Shown: one piece after another, positions 1 to 7,403 of the stretch
How the letters are laid out: each line of letters opens with the position of its first letter
How positions within the stretch are numbered: position 1 is the first letter of the stretch
NCBI RefSeq assembly: GCF_002192695.1
Contig: NZ_MTLG01000088.1
Coordinates: 20,717 to 84,716, forward strand
Reading direction: 5' to 3'
Length of the DNA: 64,000 nt
Origin: Achromobacter xylosoxidans
GTDB taxonomy: Bacteria; Pseudomonadota; Gammaproteobacteria; Burkholderiales; Burkholderiaceae_B
Program-made: the position numbers and the translations under genes
Notes under the pieces: model-generated
Told to the model about the DNA's origin: nothing
The model's input: only the letters and a program-made list of their open reading frames with translations
Database searches by the model: none

Positions 1-602
1 ATGCCCAGCGAGGTGCCGTTGACCACCAGATCATGCCCCGAGGGGTCAGCCGTGCCCACGTCGATCCGGGCGCCGGGATGCAGCGACAGGATGCGCGCCT
101 TGAGGTCTTCGGCCTTGGCCGTCGTGCGGTTGGCGATGGTCAGCCGCGACACGCCGGCCTGCACCAGCGCGAAGCCTATGGCATTGGCCGCGCCGCCCGC
201 GCCCGCCAAGTAGGCGCTCTTGCCCTCCGGCGACACGCCCGCGCTCCGCAGGCCGCGCACGAAGCCTTCGCCGTCCAGCATGTGCGCCACCAGCCTGCCG
301 TCGGCCTCGCGCCGCACCACGTTGGCCGCGCCGATCTTGCGCGCCACGGGAGTGGCGTCGTCCACCAGGTCCAGGATGGCGGTCTTGTGCGGAACGGTAA
401 CGATGACGCCGCCCAGGTTCTCCAGGCGCCGCAGGCCTGCCACCACTTCCGCCAGGTTGTCCGGCCGGGCATGGAACGGCACGCACACGCCGTCGAAACC
501 GATGGCGGCGAAATGCTCGTTCATGCGCTGCGGCGTCTTCACGTGGTGGATGGGATCGGCCAGGATGCCGAACAGGCGCGTGGTTCCGGTGATTTCCTTC
601 AT
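1..602 (-). CDS. Shikimate/quinate dehydrogenase family protein (3' end outside window)
   Basis: The frame stays open for 200 codons to the left edge, so the C-terminus is missing. It starts at the ATG at 602-600, with a GGAG-type ribosome binding site just upstream. The AroE fold is visible: the catalytic lysine in TVPHKT (K73), the DGEGF substrate motif (D110), the NADP-binding GAGGAA loop (about 134-139) and the NRT motif (158-160) that favours NADP. The N-terminal substrate motif reads VKTPQRMN instead of the usual SxS, so it may not be the biosynthetic AroE. It is the third gene of a unit behind split transketolase (15-bp gap), which suggests a catabolic substrate related to shikimate or quinate. 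The substrate is inferred, not shown. Confidence 0.85.
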   Translation of the reverse strand, partial: MKEITGTTRLFGILADPIHHVKTPQRMNEHFAAIGFDGVCVPFHARPDNLAEVVAGLRRLENLGGVIVTVPHKTAILDLVDDATPVARKIGAANVVRREADGRLVAHMLDGEGFVRGLRSAGVSPEGKSAYLAGAGGAANAIGFALVQAGVSRLTIANRTTAKAEDLKARILSLHPGARIDVGTADPSGHDLVVNGTSLG

Positions 603-617
603 GCTTGTCTCCGTGTT

Positions 618-1604
618 TCAGGGCTGGAGCGTGGCGCGCGCGACCTCGGCGATGCCGGCGGCGTCCAGCTTGTAGTGCGCATACAGGGTGGTGGGCGGCG
701 CGATCAGGCTGTATTCATCGTAGATGCCGTGGCGGCGCAGGCGCGTGCCCGTGCCCGCGTCCGCCAGGACCTCGGCCACGGCCGAACCCAGTCCGCCCAG
801 CACGTTGTGCTCTTCCACCGTCATCAGCTGGCGGGATTTGCCCGCGGCGGCCAGCACGGCGTCGCGGTCCAGGGGCTTGATGGTGGGCATGTCGATCACG
901 CCCACCGACAGGCCCTCGCCGCGCAGTTGCTCGGCCGCGGCCAGGGCCGCGTGCAAGGTGATGCCGCAGGCGATGATGTTCAGGTCCGAACCGCTGGAAT
1001 GGACGATGGCGCGGCCGAATTCGAAAGGCGTGCCGTCTTCATAGACCTGTGGGTCGCGGCCGCGGCCGATGCGGAAGTAGACCGGTTCGGGCCAATCCGC
1101 CGAAGCCTTGATGGCGGACGCCAGCTGCGGACCGTCGGCGGGCGAGACCACCGTCAGGCCGGCCAGAGCGCGCATCGTCGAAATGTCTTCCGTGGCGTGG
1201 TGCGAGGTGCCGTAAAAGCCCAGGCTGATGCCGGTATGGTGGCCGATCAGGCGCACCGGCAGTTTGGTATAGGCCACGTCCATACGGATCTGTTCGCAGC
1301 ACAAGAGGCCCAGGAAGGACGCGAAGGTCGCGACGAAAGGCATCATGCCCGTGGTCGCCAGCCCAGCGGCGGCCGACACCATGTTCTGCTCGGAAATGCC
1401 GAACTGGATGTAGCGGTCGGGATAGGCCTGCGCAAAGCGGTTCAGGCCGTTGGAATACTGCAGGTCGGCCGAGCCTGCCACCACGGGATGTCCCGCCTGC
1501 GCCAATTCAATCAGCGCGTCGGAAAGATACGACAGCCCGGGATTCACCGCGTTCAGGGCGCGGTACTGCCAGGAGTCGGGAGAGAGGACTTGTGCCTGTG
1601 CCAT
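618..1604 (-). CDS. Transketolase, C-terminal subunit (pyrimidine-binding and C domains)
   Basis: This 328-residue protein is the C-terminal half of a split transketolase. It has the pyrimidine-binding domain with the TPP-activating glutamate in FGISEQN (E72) and a C-terminal domain with an EEHNVLGGLG segment. It pairs with the N-terminal half encoded immediately upstream. The TGA of that gene abuts this ATG with no spacer, so the two are surely co-translated and should form one enzyme. Split transketolases of this kind often serve specialised sugar catabolism (apulose phosphate, for example) rather than the pentose phosphate pathway. Here the neighbours are a catabolic regulon and a GntR regulator. 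The exact ketose is unknown. Confidence 0.9.
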   Translation of the reverse strand: MAQAQVLSPDSWQYRALNAVNPGLSYLSDALIELAQAGHPVVAGSADLQYSNGLNRFAQAYPDRYIQFGISEQNMVSAAAGLATTGMMPFVATFASFLGLLCCEQIRMDVAYTKLPVRLIGHHTGISLGFYGTSHHATEDISTMRALAGLTVVSPADGPQLASAIKASADWPEPVYFRIGRGRDPQVYEDGTPFEFGRAIVHSSGSDLNIIACGITLHAALAAAEQLRGEGLSVGVIDMPTIKPLDRDAVLAAAGKSRQLMTVEEHNVLGGLGSAVAEVLADAGTGTRLRRHGIYDEYSLIAPPTTLYAHYKLDAAGIAEVARATLQP

Positions 1605-2462
1605 TCAGATCTCGCGGGAAAGGATTTCGTCGACGGCGCTTTGCGCGTCTTGCGGCGCCAGGTAGCCCAGGTGCCAGCCCGGCTCGGTTTCCATATAGGA
1701 CACGCCTTTGCCCTTGATGGTCTTGGCGATCACGCAGGCCGGCTTGGCGCGCGCCTCGTCCGCGCGCAGGCGGCGCAGCAAGGCGGTCAGCTCCGCCAGG
1801 TTGTGGCCGTCCACTTCATGCACTTCCCAGCCGAAGGCCTGCCATTTTTCCTTCAACGACTCCACGCCCATGACCTCATCGACCTTGCCGTCCAGCTGGT
1901 AGCCGTTGCGGTCGACGATGGCGACCAGACGCGACAGACGGTTGTGCGCGGCGAACAGCGCGGCCTCCCAGACCTGGCCTTCCTGCATTTCACCATCGCC
2001 CAGCAGCACGAACACGTTGAAGTCGCGTCCGCTCATGCGTCCGCCCACCGCCATGCCCACGCCATTGGACAGCGCGTGGCCGATGGAACCCGAGCTGAAA
2101 TCCACGCCCGGCACCTTGCTCATGTCGGGATGGTCGCCCAGCGGACTGCCCAGGCGGGTGTAGCCGTCCAGCAATTCGCGGTCTATGAAGCCGTGGTCGG
2201 CCAGCACCGGAAAGAGGCCCACGGCGGCATGGCCCTTGCCCATCAGGAAGCGGTCGCGGTCGGGCCACTGCGGTTCGCCCGGCCGCATGCGCATCACGTC
2301 GTAGTACAGCGCGGCGAAGATTTCCGCGCACGAGAACACCGAGCTGTAATGCCCGACCTTGGCGATTTCGATCAGCCTGATGGTCTCCAGCCGGATGTGG
2401 CGGGCCTTTTCCCGCAGCATCCCGACCTCCCCTTCGGTAGGGGCCTCCCTGTCACTGCTCAT
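1605..2462 (-). CDS. Transketolase, N-terminal (TPP-binding) subunit
   Basis: This 285-residue protein carries the thiamine-diphosphate half of a split transketolase. It shows GKGHAA (H78), GDHPD (H111), the GSIGHALSNGVG loop and the TPP/Mg motif starting GDGE (155-158) and ending at N186. The start at 2462 is supported by AAGGAAG upstream. It is the first gene of the leftward unit tktN-tktC-aroE-like. A perfect 13-bp palindrome sits 24 bp in front of the start and is shared with the divergent gntR gene, so control by that GntR protein is likely. It is too short for a full transketolase (about 660 residues), which fits the two-gene arrangement. Confidence 0.9.
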   Translation of the reverse strand: MSSDREAPTEGEVGMLREKARHIRLETIRLIEIAKVGHYSSVFSCAEIFAALYYDVMRMRPGEPQWPDRDRFLMGKGHAAVGLFPVLADHGFIDRELLDGYTRLGSPLGDHPDMSKVPGVDFSSGSIGHALSNGVGMAVGGRMSGRDFNVFVLLGDGEMQEGQVWEAALFAAHNRLSRLVAIVDRNGYQLDGKVDEVMGVESLKEKWQAFGWEVHEVDGHNLAELTALLRRLRADEARAKPACVIAKTIKGKGVSYMETEPGWHLGYLAPQDAQSAVDEILSREI

Positions 2463-2485
2463 GGCGCTTCCTTTTCGCTGTTAGG

Positions 2486-2498
2486 ATATATGATATAT
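2486..2498. promoter_or_regulatory. Predicted GntR operator 1 (tktN/gntR intergenic region)
   Basis: The sequence ATATATGATATAT is a perfect inverted repeat of ATATAT around one central base. It lies between divergent tktN (start 2462) and gntR (start 2591). The same 13-mer occurs, inverted, at 7332-7344, and with one mismatch at 7120-7132. The flanking sequence is also AT-rich and extends the dyad. Such palindromes are typical targets of FCD-type GntR dimers. That this is the site of the adjacent regulator is inference from position and recurrence. Confidence 0.7.
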
Positions 2499-2590
2499 AA
2501 TATACCCATCGCGCTCGAATTTGCCATGGCGGGATAGAATTCATCCCGAATCCACCCGCCCCCATCAATACAGCAAGCCTGAGCCCTGTC

Positions 2591-3295
2591 ATGTCCAGCC
2601 TCAAACCGGTAAAGAAAGAGAACCTCTCCGTCAGGGTCTACAACGAAATCCGCAATGCCCTGATCAATGGGCAGTACGAACCCGGCGAACGCCTGATCAT
2701 TGGCGAACTGGCCCAGGAAATGGGCGTCTCCATCACGCCCGTGCGCGAAGCGATCTTCCGGCTGATCAGCGAGCAGGGCCTGGAAATGCAGGCGGCCACC
2801 GCGGTCTACGTGCCTTACGTCAATTCGGAAAAACTGCGCGAAATCCAGCAAATCCGTTTCCACCTGGAAGGCATGGGCGCGGCCGAGGCCGCCCAGAACA
2901 TCACGCGCAAGCAGCTGGACAACCTGATCGCGCTGCAACGGGATTTCATCTCCTGCACTTCCAGCGATCCCAAGCGCGCCAGCTACCTGAACCGCAAGTT
3001 CCACTTCGCCATCCTGGAAGCCAGCAACAAGCCCATCCTGCGCGCCACGGTGGAATCGTTCTGGGTGATCACCGGCCCCATCCTCAAGGTGTTCCACGTC
3101 AAGACCTCGGGGTTGGATTACTCGCAGAACGAGCACCGCCACGAGGCCGTGCTGGAAGCCCTGGAAGCGCGCGACTCCGAAGCCGCCAGGCAAGCCATCC
3201 AGGCCGACCTGGTCTGGGGCGGCAAGATCATGATCGACTGGCTGGTCGAGCGCGAAAAGGAACTGGACTACCGCCCTCCCGCTGCCCGCAAATAG
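2591..3295 (+). CDS. GntR family transcriptional regulator, FCD (FadR C-terminal) type
   Basis: The protein has 234 residues: a winged helix-turn-helix of the GntR type at about 10-75 (IGELAQEMGVSITPVREAI) followed by an all-helical FCD ligand-binding domain at about 85-220. Histidines in RKFHFAILEAS (H138) and EHRHEAVL (H182, H184) sit where FCD domains bind a metal that contacts the effector acid. It is divergent from tktN and precedes the gldA-like gene by 9 bp. Three copies of one palindrome in the surrounding promoters suggest it is the local regulator of the 0-13.9 kb catabolic set, probably a repressor released by the pathway acid. Repression and ligand are inferred. Confidence 0.9.
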   Translation: MSSLKPVKKENLSVRVYNEIRNALINGQYEPGERLIIGELAQEMGVSITPVREAIFRLISEQGLEMQAATAVYVPYVNSEKLREIQQIRFHLEGMGAAEAAQNITRKQLDNLIALQRDFISCTSSDPKRASYLNRKFHFAILEASNKPILRATVESFWVITGPILKVFHVKTSGLDYSQNEHRHEAVLEALEARDSEAARQAIQADLVWGGKIMIDWLVEREKELDYRPPAARK

Positions 3296-3304
3296 GAACA
3301 ACCC

Positions 3305-4375
3305 ATGCTGAAGATTTTTGGCGCGCCCTGCCGCTACATCCAGGGCGCCGGCGCCCTGGACACCCTGGGCCAGTACGCCGCCCTGTTCGGCCGCCGGGCC
3401 GCCCTGGTCATAGACAGCTACGTGCATGGCGTGCTGGGGCCAAGAATCGAAGCATTGTGCGCGGCGCAAAACGTGTCGCTGATACCGCTGATCGTCGAAG
3501 GCGACCTGACGCCGGCCGTGATCACGCAGTTGCGCGCGCAGGCCGCGCCGGCCGGCATAGACATGGTGATCGCGGTGGGCGGCGGCAAGTCGCTGGACGC
3601 GGGCAAGGCGGTGGCCAAGTCCTCGCACTGCCATCTCATCACCGTGCCCACCGTTGCCTCCAACGACGCGCCAACCAGCAAGAACTACGTCCTGTACGAC
3701 GCCCATCACAATCTCCTGGCGGTGGAGCACATGCTGTTCAACCCCACCCTCGTGCTGGTGGACACGGCCGTCATCGCCACCGCGCCGGCGCACTTCTTCC
3801 GCGCCGGCCTGGGCGATGCGGTCTCGAAGAAGTTCGAGGCCGAGCAGTGCGCCCGCAACGGCGGCAAGAACATGTATGACGGCGCGCCGCCCCTCACCGC
3901 CCAGTTCATCGCCGACGGCTGCCTGCGCACCCTGCTGGCCGACGGCGCGCAGGCCGTGGCGGTTGCCGGCAGCGGCCAGCCCACGCCGGCCTTCGAACGC
4001 GTGGTGGAAGCGATGATCCTCATGAGCGGCCTCGGTTTCGAAAGCGGCGGCCTGTCCATCGCCCACGCGCTGACGCGCGGGCTGCCCAAGATCAGCGGCG
4101 TGGCGAGCGCGCCGCACGGCCTGCAGGTGGCCGTCGGCCTGCTGGTGCAGCTGGACCTGGAAAACCGGACGGACAGCATGCTGGCCGAACTGACCCGCTG
4201 GTATGAACAAGTGGGCTTGCCCACGACCTTGCGCGAACTGGGCGCGGCCGCCGAGCCATCCGACGCGGAATTGATGCTGGCCGCGGAGCTGAGCCTGAAG
4301 GCCCGCCACGCCGCCAACTTCGACCGCGCGCTCGACACCGATACCTTGGCCGCCGCGCTGCGCCGTTACGCCTGA
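3305..4375 (+). CDS. Iron/zinc-containing alcohol dehydrogenase, glycerol dehydrogenase (GldA) type
   Basis: This 356-residue protein has the GldA fold. It shows the NAD-binding loop GGGKSLDAGKA (about 92-102), the TVPTVASNDAPTS segment characteristic of glycerol dehydrogenases, and likely metal ligands in GLGDAVSKKFE, SIAHAL and APHGL. It probably oxidises a small polyol or hydroxyketone with NAD in the cytoplasm. It is the second gene of the gntR unit and shares its promoter with the operator at 2486. Neighbouring transketolase subunits suggest a dihydroxyacetone- or hydroxyacetone-like intermediate. Glycerol itself need not be the substrate, and sn-glycerol-1-phosphate dehydrogenase-like activity cannot be excluded. 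Confidence 0.88.
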   Translation: MLKIFGAPCRYIQGAGALDTLGQYAALFGRRAALVIDSYVHGVLGPRIEALCAAQNVSLIPLIVEGDLTPAVITQLRAQAAPAGIDMVIAVGGGKSLDAGKAVAKSSHCHLITVPTVASNDAPTSKNYVLYDAHHNLLAVEHMLFNPTLVLVDTAVIATAPAHFFRAGLGDAVSKKFEAEQCARNGGKNMYDGAPPLTAQFIADGCLRTLLADGAQAVAVAGSGQPTPAFERVVEAMILMSGLGFESGGLSIAHALTRGLPKISGVASAPHGLQVAVGLLVQLDLENRTDSMLAELTRWYEQVGLPTTLRELGAAAEPSDAELMLAAELSLKARHAANFDRALDTDTLAAALRRYA

Positions 4376-4381
4376 CAGGCA

Positions 4382-4402
4382 GGCGCCGGCCCCGCCGGCG
4401 CC
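4382..4402. terminator. Bidirectional terminator-like hairpin
   Basis: GGCGCCGG and CCGGCGCC form a perfect 8-bp stem around a 5-nt loop in the 35-bp gap between convergent genes (ends at 4375 and 4411). There is no clear T tract, so termination is inferred from position and stem strength. Confidence 0.5.
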
Positions 4403-4410
4403 CCACCGCA

Positions 4411-5346
4411 TCAGAACGCGACGTTGTCCTTGCCCTTCAGATCCAGCTTGGCGCGCGCTTCTTCGGGCGTGGCGATTTCCAGGTTCAATGCTTCCAGGAT
4501 GGTGCGGATGCGCTCCACCTGGACCTGATTGGACTGCGCCATCTCGCCCGGCCCGATCCACAACGAATCCTCCAGCCCCACCCGCACGTTCGACCCCATG
4601 GCCGCGCCTATGGTCGCCAGCGGTATCTGGCCGCGGCCGGCGCCCAGGATCGACCATTCATAGTCGTTGCCGAACAGCCGGTCGGCCGTGCGCTTCATGT
4701 GCATCAGGTCTTCGGGGTGCGGGCCGATGCCGCCCAGGATGCCGAACACCGACTGGATGAAGGGCGGCGACTTGACCAGGCCGCGGTCGACGAAATGCGC
4801 CAGGTTGTACAGATGGCTGATGTCGTAGCACTCGAACTCGAAGCGGGTGCCGTTGGCGTTGCCCAGCGCCAGGATGGATTCGATGTCCTGGTAGGTATTG
4901 CGGAACACCAGCGAGCGGCTGTTCTCCAGATGTTCGCGCTCCCAGTCGTGCTTGAACTCCTTGAAGCGGCCCAGCATGGGGTACAGGCCGAAGTTCATGG
5001 ACCCCATGTTCAGGGACGCCAGCTCCGGCTTGAAGGTGGTGGCCGGACGCATGCGCTCTTCCACCGTCATATGCGGGCTGCCGCCGGTGGTGATGTTGAT
5101 GATGGCGTCCGTTTCGCGTTTGATCCGCTCCAGGAAGGGCTTGAACAAGGCCGGATCCTGCGAGGGCTTGCCGGTCTGCGGATCGCGCGCATGCAGGTGC
5201 AGCACCGCCGCGCCAGCCTTGGCCGCGCCGATGGCCGCTTCCGCGATCTCGTCGGCCGTGACCGGCAGGTGCGGCGACATGCTGGGGGTGTGGATGGCGC
5301 CCGTCACGGCGCAAGTGATGATGACTTTCTGCTTGGGCTTAGCCAT
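4411..5346 (-). CDS. Beta-keto acid cleavage enzyme (BKACE, DUF849 family)
   Basis: This is a 311-residue TIM-barrel protein of the BKACE family. These enzymes use Zn and acetyl-CoA to convert a 3-keto acid into acetoacetate plus a new acyl-CoA. The zinc-binding pair is in VLHLHARDP (H50, H52), and the conserved NITTGGS segment, FECYD motif and GLED loop are all present. The start overlaps the end of the upstream dehydrogenase by 8 bp, so translation is coupled. Its partner (5339-6295) would make the 3-keto acid from a 3-hydroxy acid, as carnitine dehydrogenase and dehydrocarnitine cleavage do. Which keto acid is used cannot be read from sequence. Confidence 0.92.
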   Translation of the reverse strand: MAKPKQKVIITCAVTGAIHTPSMSPHLPVTADEIAEAAIGAAKAGAAVLHLHARDPQTGKPSQDPALFKPFLERIKRETDAIINITTGGSPHMTVEERMRPATTFKPELASLNMGSMNFGLYPMLGRFKEFKHDWEREHLENSRSLVFRNTYQDIESILALGNANGTRFEFECYDISHLYNLAHFVDRGLVKSPPFIQSVFGILGGIGPHPEDLMHMKRTADRLFGNDYEWSILGAGRGQIPLATIGAAMGSNVRVGLEDSLWIGPGEMAQSNQVQVERIRTILEALNLEIATPEEARAKLDLKGKDNVAF

Positions 5347-6295
5347 TGTTGTCTCCGTTGTCCTGTTTGTGGCGCATGAGGCGCATCAGTTTTTCGTCGC
5401 GCCAGAAGCGGCGCTTGGCAAGATCTTCCCGCGGCAGCAAACCGCGGCGCTCGTCCGACAAGGCATCGACCAGCGCGCCGTCCCAGGCGACGGGTTCGCC
5501 CTGGGTCGCGCCGATGGACTGGTACAGCCCGCCGTAGCGTGCGCAATAGTCGGCAATGCCGCCGGGCGCGTTGAGGTCTATGGTTTCGAACGGCCCCATG
5601 AACGACCAGCGCAAGCCCAGGCCGTCCTTCACCGTGGTGTCGATATCCTCGGCGCTGGCGATGCCCGCGCTGGCCAGGCGGAACGCCTCGTGCAGCAGCG
5701 CGCCCTGCAGGCGGTTGAGAATGAAGCCTTCGATTTCGCGCCGCACCAGCACGGGCTTCTGGCCGATGCCCGTCATGATGGCGCGGGCAGCAGCCACGGC
5801 CTCGGGGCTGGTCCAGGGTGCGGGACACAGTTCCACCACCGGGATCAGGTAGGGCGGATTCACGGGATGCGCCACCAGGCAGCGATGCCGTCCGGGCAGG
5901 TGTCCGGTGAATTCGCTGGCGGGGATGCTGGACGTGGAACTGCCGATGATGGCGTCGGGTTCGGCCGCGGCGTCCAGTTGCGTGAACAACGCCCGCTTGA
6001 TCTCGACGTTTTCCGGCGAGTTTTCCTGGATGTAGCGGGCGCCCTTCAAGGCATCCGCCAGGCTGTTTGCCACATGGACGCGGCCACCGATGGCCTCGGC
6101 GTCCTTGAGCAAACCCTGGGTTTCAAGTTCCCGCAGCTGCTGCAGGATCAGGCCTCGCGCCTCGGCCAGCATGGCGGCGTTGACGTCATACAGGCGCACT
6201 TCCCAACCCATGCGGGCAAACACGATGGCCCAGCCCTGGCCTATCAATCCGGTGCCGACGATGGCGGCGCGCTGCGCATTGGACGCGGCGCCCAT
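5339..6295 (-). CDS. 3-hydroxyacyl-CoA dehydrogenase family, lambda-crystallin/L-gulonate or carnitine dehydrogenase type
   Basis: This 318-residue protein starts at the ATG at 6295. It has an N-terminal Rossmann motif VGTGLIGQGWA, the SSTSSIPASEF loop and the HPVNPPYLIPVVEL motif of lambda-crystallin-like L-gulonate 3-dehydrogenases and carnitine dehydrogenases. A C-terminal helical domain follows. It should oxidise the 3-hydroxyl of a free hydroxy acid with NAD. The frame stays open upstream across the SDR gene, but that part is an antisense-style shadow; the TGATG junction with the SDR marks the true start. The operon order SDR, this enzyme, BKACE suggests successive steps from a 3-hydroxy acid to acyl-CoA. 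Confidence 0.9.
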   Translation of the reverse strand: MGAASNAQRAAIVGTGLIGQGWAIVFARMGWEVRLYDVNAAMLAEARGLILQQLRELETQGLLKDAEAIGGRVHVANSLADALKGARYIQENSPENVEIKRALFTQLDAAAEPDAIIGSSTSSIPASEFTGHLPGRHRCLVAHPVNPPYLIPVVELCPAPWTSPEAVAAARAIMTGIGQKPVLVRREIEGFILNRLQGALLHEAFRLASAGIASAEDIDTTVKDGLGLRWSFMGPFETIDLNAPGGIADYCARYGGLYQSIGATQGEPVAWDGALVDALSDERRGLLPREDLAKRRFWRDEKLMRLMRHKQDNGDNNG

Positions 6296-7077
6296 CAGTA
6301 GAGCTTCTGCGTGAAGCCGTCCACCACGATGGCCTGCCCCGAGACGCTGCGGGCCGCCTCGCTGGCATTGAACAGCACCATGTTGGCGATATCGCGAGCG
6401 GTGACCATGCGGCCCAGCGCCGCCTGGTTCTCGTACTGCGCGGCGATCTCCTCCACCGGCCGGCCCAGCGTATCCGCCTTGGCCGCGATGACGGCGCGGA
6501 TGCGCGGCCCTTCGACCGCGCCCGGCAGGATCGCATTGACGCGGATGCCATGCGGCCCCAGCTCGATGGCCAGGGACTTGGTGAAGCCTATCACCGCCCA
6601 CTTCGACGCCGAATAGACCGAACGTCCGGCAAAACCCAGATGCCCGGCCGCGGACGACAGGTTGATCATGACGCCGGCCTTGGATTCCTTGAGCAAGGGG
6701 ATGGCCTGGCGCGCGCACAGGAACTGTCCGGTGATGTTCACGGCCAGCGTGCGGTCCCAGTCGGCCTTGGACAGGGTTTCGACATAGCCGGTGGGACCGG
6801 CCACGCCCGCGTTGTTGACCAGGATGTCCAGGCCGCCCAACTGGGCGCGGACCTGATCGAACAGCGCGCTGACGCTGTCTTCGTCCGAAACGTCGGCCAG
6901 GGCCGCATGCACCCCAGGCAATTCGGCCGGCAGCGCGGCCAGGCGCTCCTGGTTCACGTCGCATACGAATACGGAGGCGCCGGCATGGCGGAACACCTTC
7001 GCCATTTCCAGGCCCAGCCCGTCCGCGCCGGCGGTGATCAGCACCCTTTTCCCGGCGAAATCCACTTCCTCGAACAT
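6295..7077 (-). CDS. Short-chain dehydrogenase/reductase (SDR)
   Basis: This is a classical SDR of 260 residues. It has the nucleotide-binding motif TAGADGLGLEMA near the N-terminus, NNAGVAG, and the catalytic YSASK. The ATG at 7077 was chosen because AGGAG lies at the right distance upstream and the family motif begins about 10 residues later; the longer open frame to 7182 would add 35 residues with no homologous look. It is the first gene of the SDR-dehydrogenase-BKACE unit, and operator 2 lies 43 bp upstream of the start. The substrate is probably a polyol or hydroxy acid of the same pathway. Confidence 0.9.
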   Translation of the reverse strand: MFEEVDFAGKRVLITAGADGLGLEMAKVFRHAGASVFVCDVNQERLAALPAELPGVHAALADVSDEDSVSALFDQVRAQLGGLDILVNNAGVAGPTGYVETLSKADWDRTLAVNITGQFLCARQAIPLLKESKAGVMINLSSAAGHLGFAGRSVYSASKWAVIGFTKSLAIELGPHGIRVNAILPGAVEGPRIRAVIAAKADTLGRPVEEIAAQYENQAALGRMVTARDIANMVLFNASEAARSVSGQAIVVDGFTQKLY

Positions 7078-7119
7078 GCCTCTGTCTCCTAGATTCTTAT
7101 AAAAAGCAGGCAATTGATG

Positions 7120-7132
7120 ATATACGATATAT
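7120..7132. promoter_or_regulatory. Predicted GntR operator 2 (SDR promoter)
   Basis: ATATACGATATAT differs from operator 1 at one base and sits 43-55 bp upstream of the SDR start codon. It is followed on the plus strand by an A tract. Its link to the GntR protein is inferred from similarity with the site next to gntR. Confidence 0.65.
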
Positions 7133-7331
7133 GAAAAAAACAACTGTGGCCTGATGTTTTTGGCAACCGGTGCCTCAGCCAAAAAGAGTCATCCCAAAGG
7201 AGGATGAAAACCCGTATTTGCGCTGGATCAGCCCGCTAAGTCTTTATTCATGCGGCTTTAGGGAATTCCCCGATTCGGCGGGTTACGGCCCCCACTAGAA
7301 TCCAAGGCGGGGTTTGCTACCCGCCCGGCCG

Positions 7332-7344
7332 ATATATCATATAT
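7332..7344. promoter_or_regulatory. Predicted GntR operator 3 (ABC importer promoter)
   Basis: ATATATCATATAT is the exact reverse complement of operator 1 and a perfect 13-bp palindrome around one central base. It lies 60 bp upstream of the GTG start of the substrate-binding protein gene. Two exact copies in a GC-rich genome, almost 5 kb apart and both in promoters, are unlikely by chance. Confidence 0.7.
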
Positions 7345-7403
7345 TCAAAAAAACGGACCAAACAAGAAAGTCCGCATCCCATACCGACAAAGGAGCGTAG
7401 ACA

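Larger units (their letters stand above)
7078..7403. other. Divergent promoter region (326 bp without a gene)
   Basis: This AT-richer stretch separates the leftward SDR unit from the rightward ABC importer unit. It holds two of the three ATATAT-N-ATATAT palindromes, one close to each start codon, so each promoter seems to have its own operator. No open reading frame with a ribosome binding site was seen inside it. Confidence 0.75.

Noticed and set aside
33..2537. 834-residue open frame on the plus strand
   Set aside because: It runs antisense through the transketolase and AroE-like genes, lacks any recognisable motif, is rich in Arg/His/Gln/Val as expected for a shadow of GC-rich codons, and has no ribosome binding site.
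2459..4657. 732-residue open frame on the minus strand
   Set aside because: Antisense to gntR and the GldA-like gene, whose motifs are unambiguous; it is a shadow.
5339..6964. Apparent SDR-dehydrogenase fusion protein of 541 residues
   Set aside because: The first 220 residues are the SDR gene read in another frame. The TGATG junction and the family start at 6295 show two separate genes.
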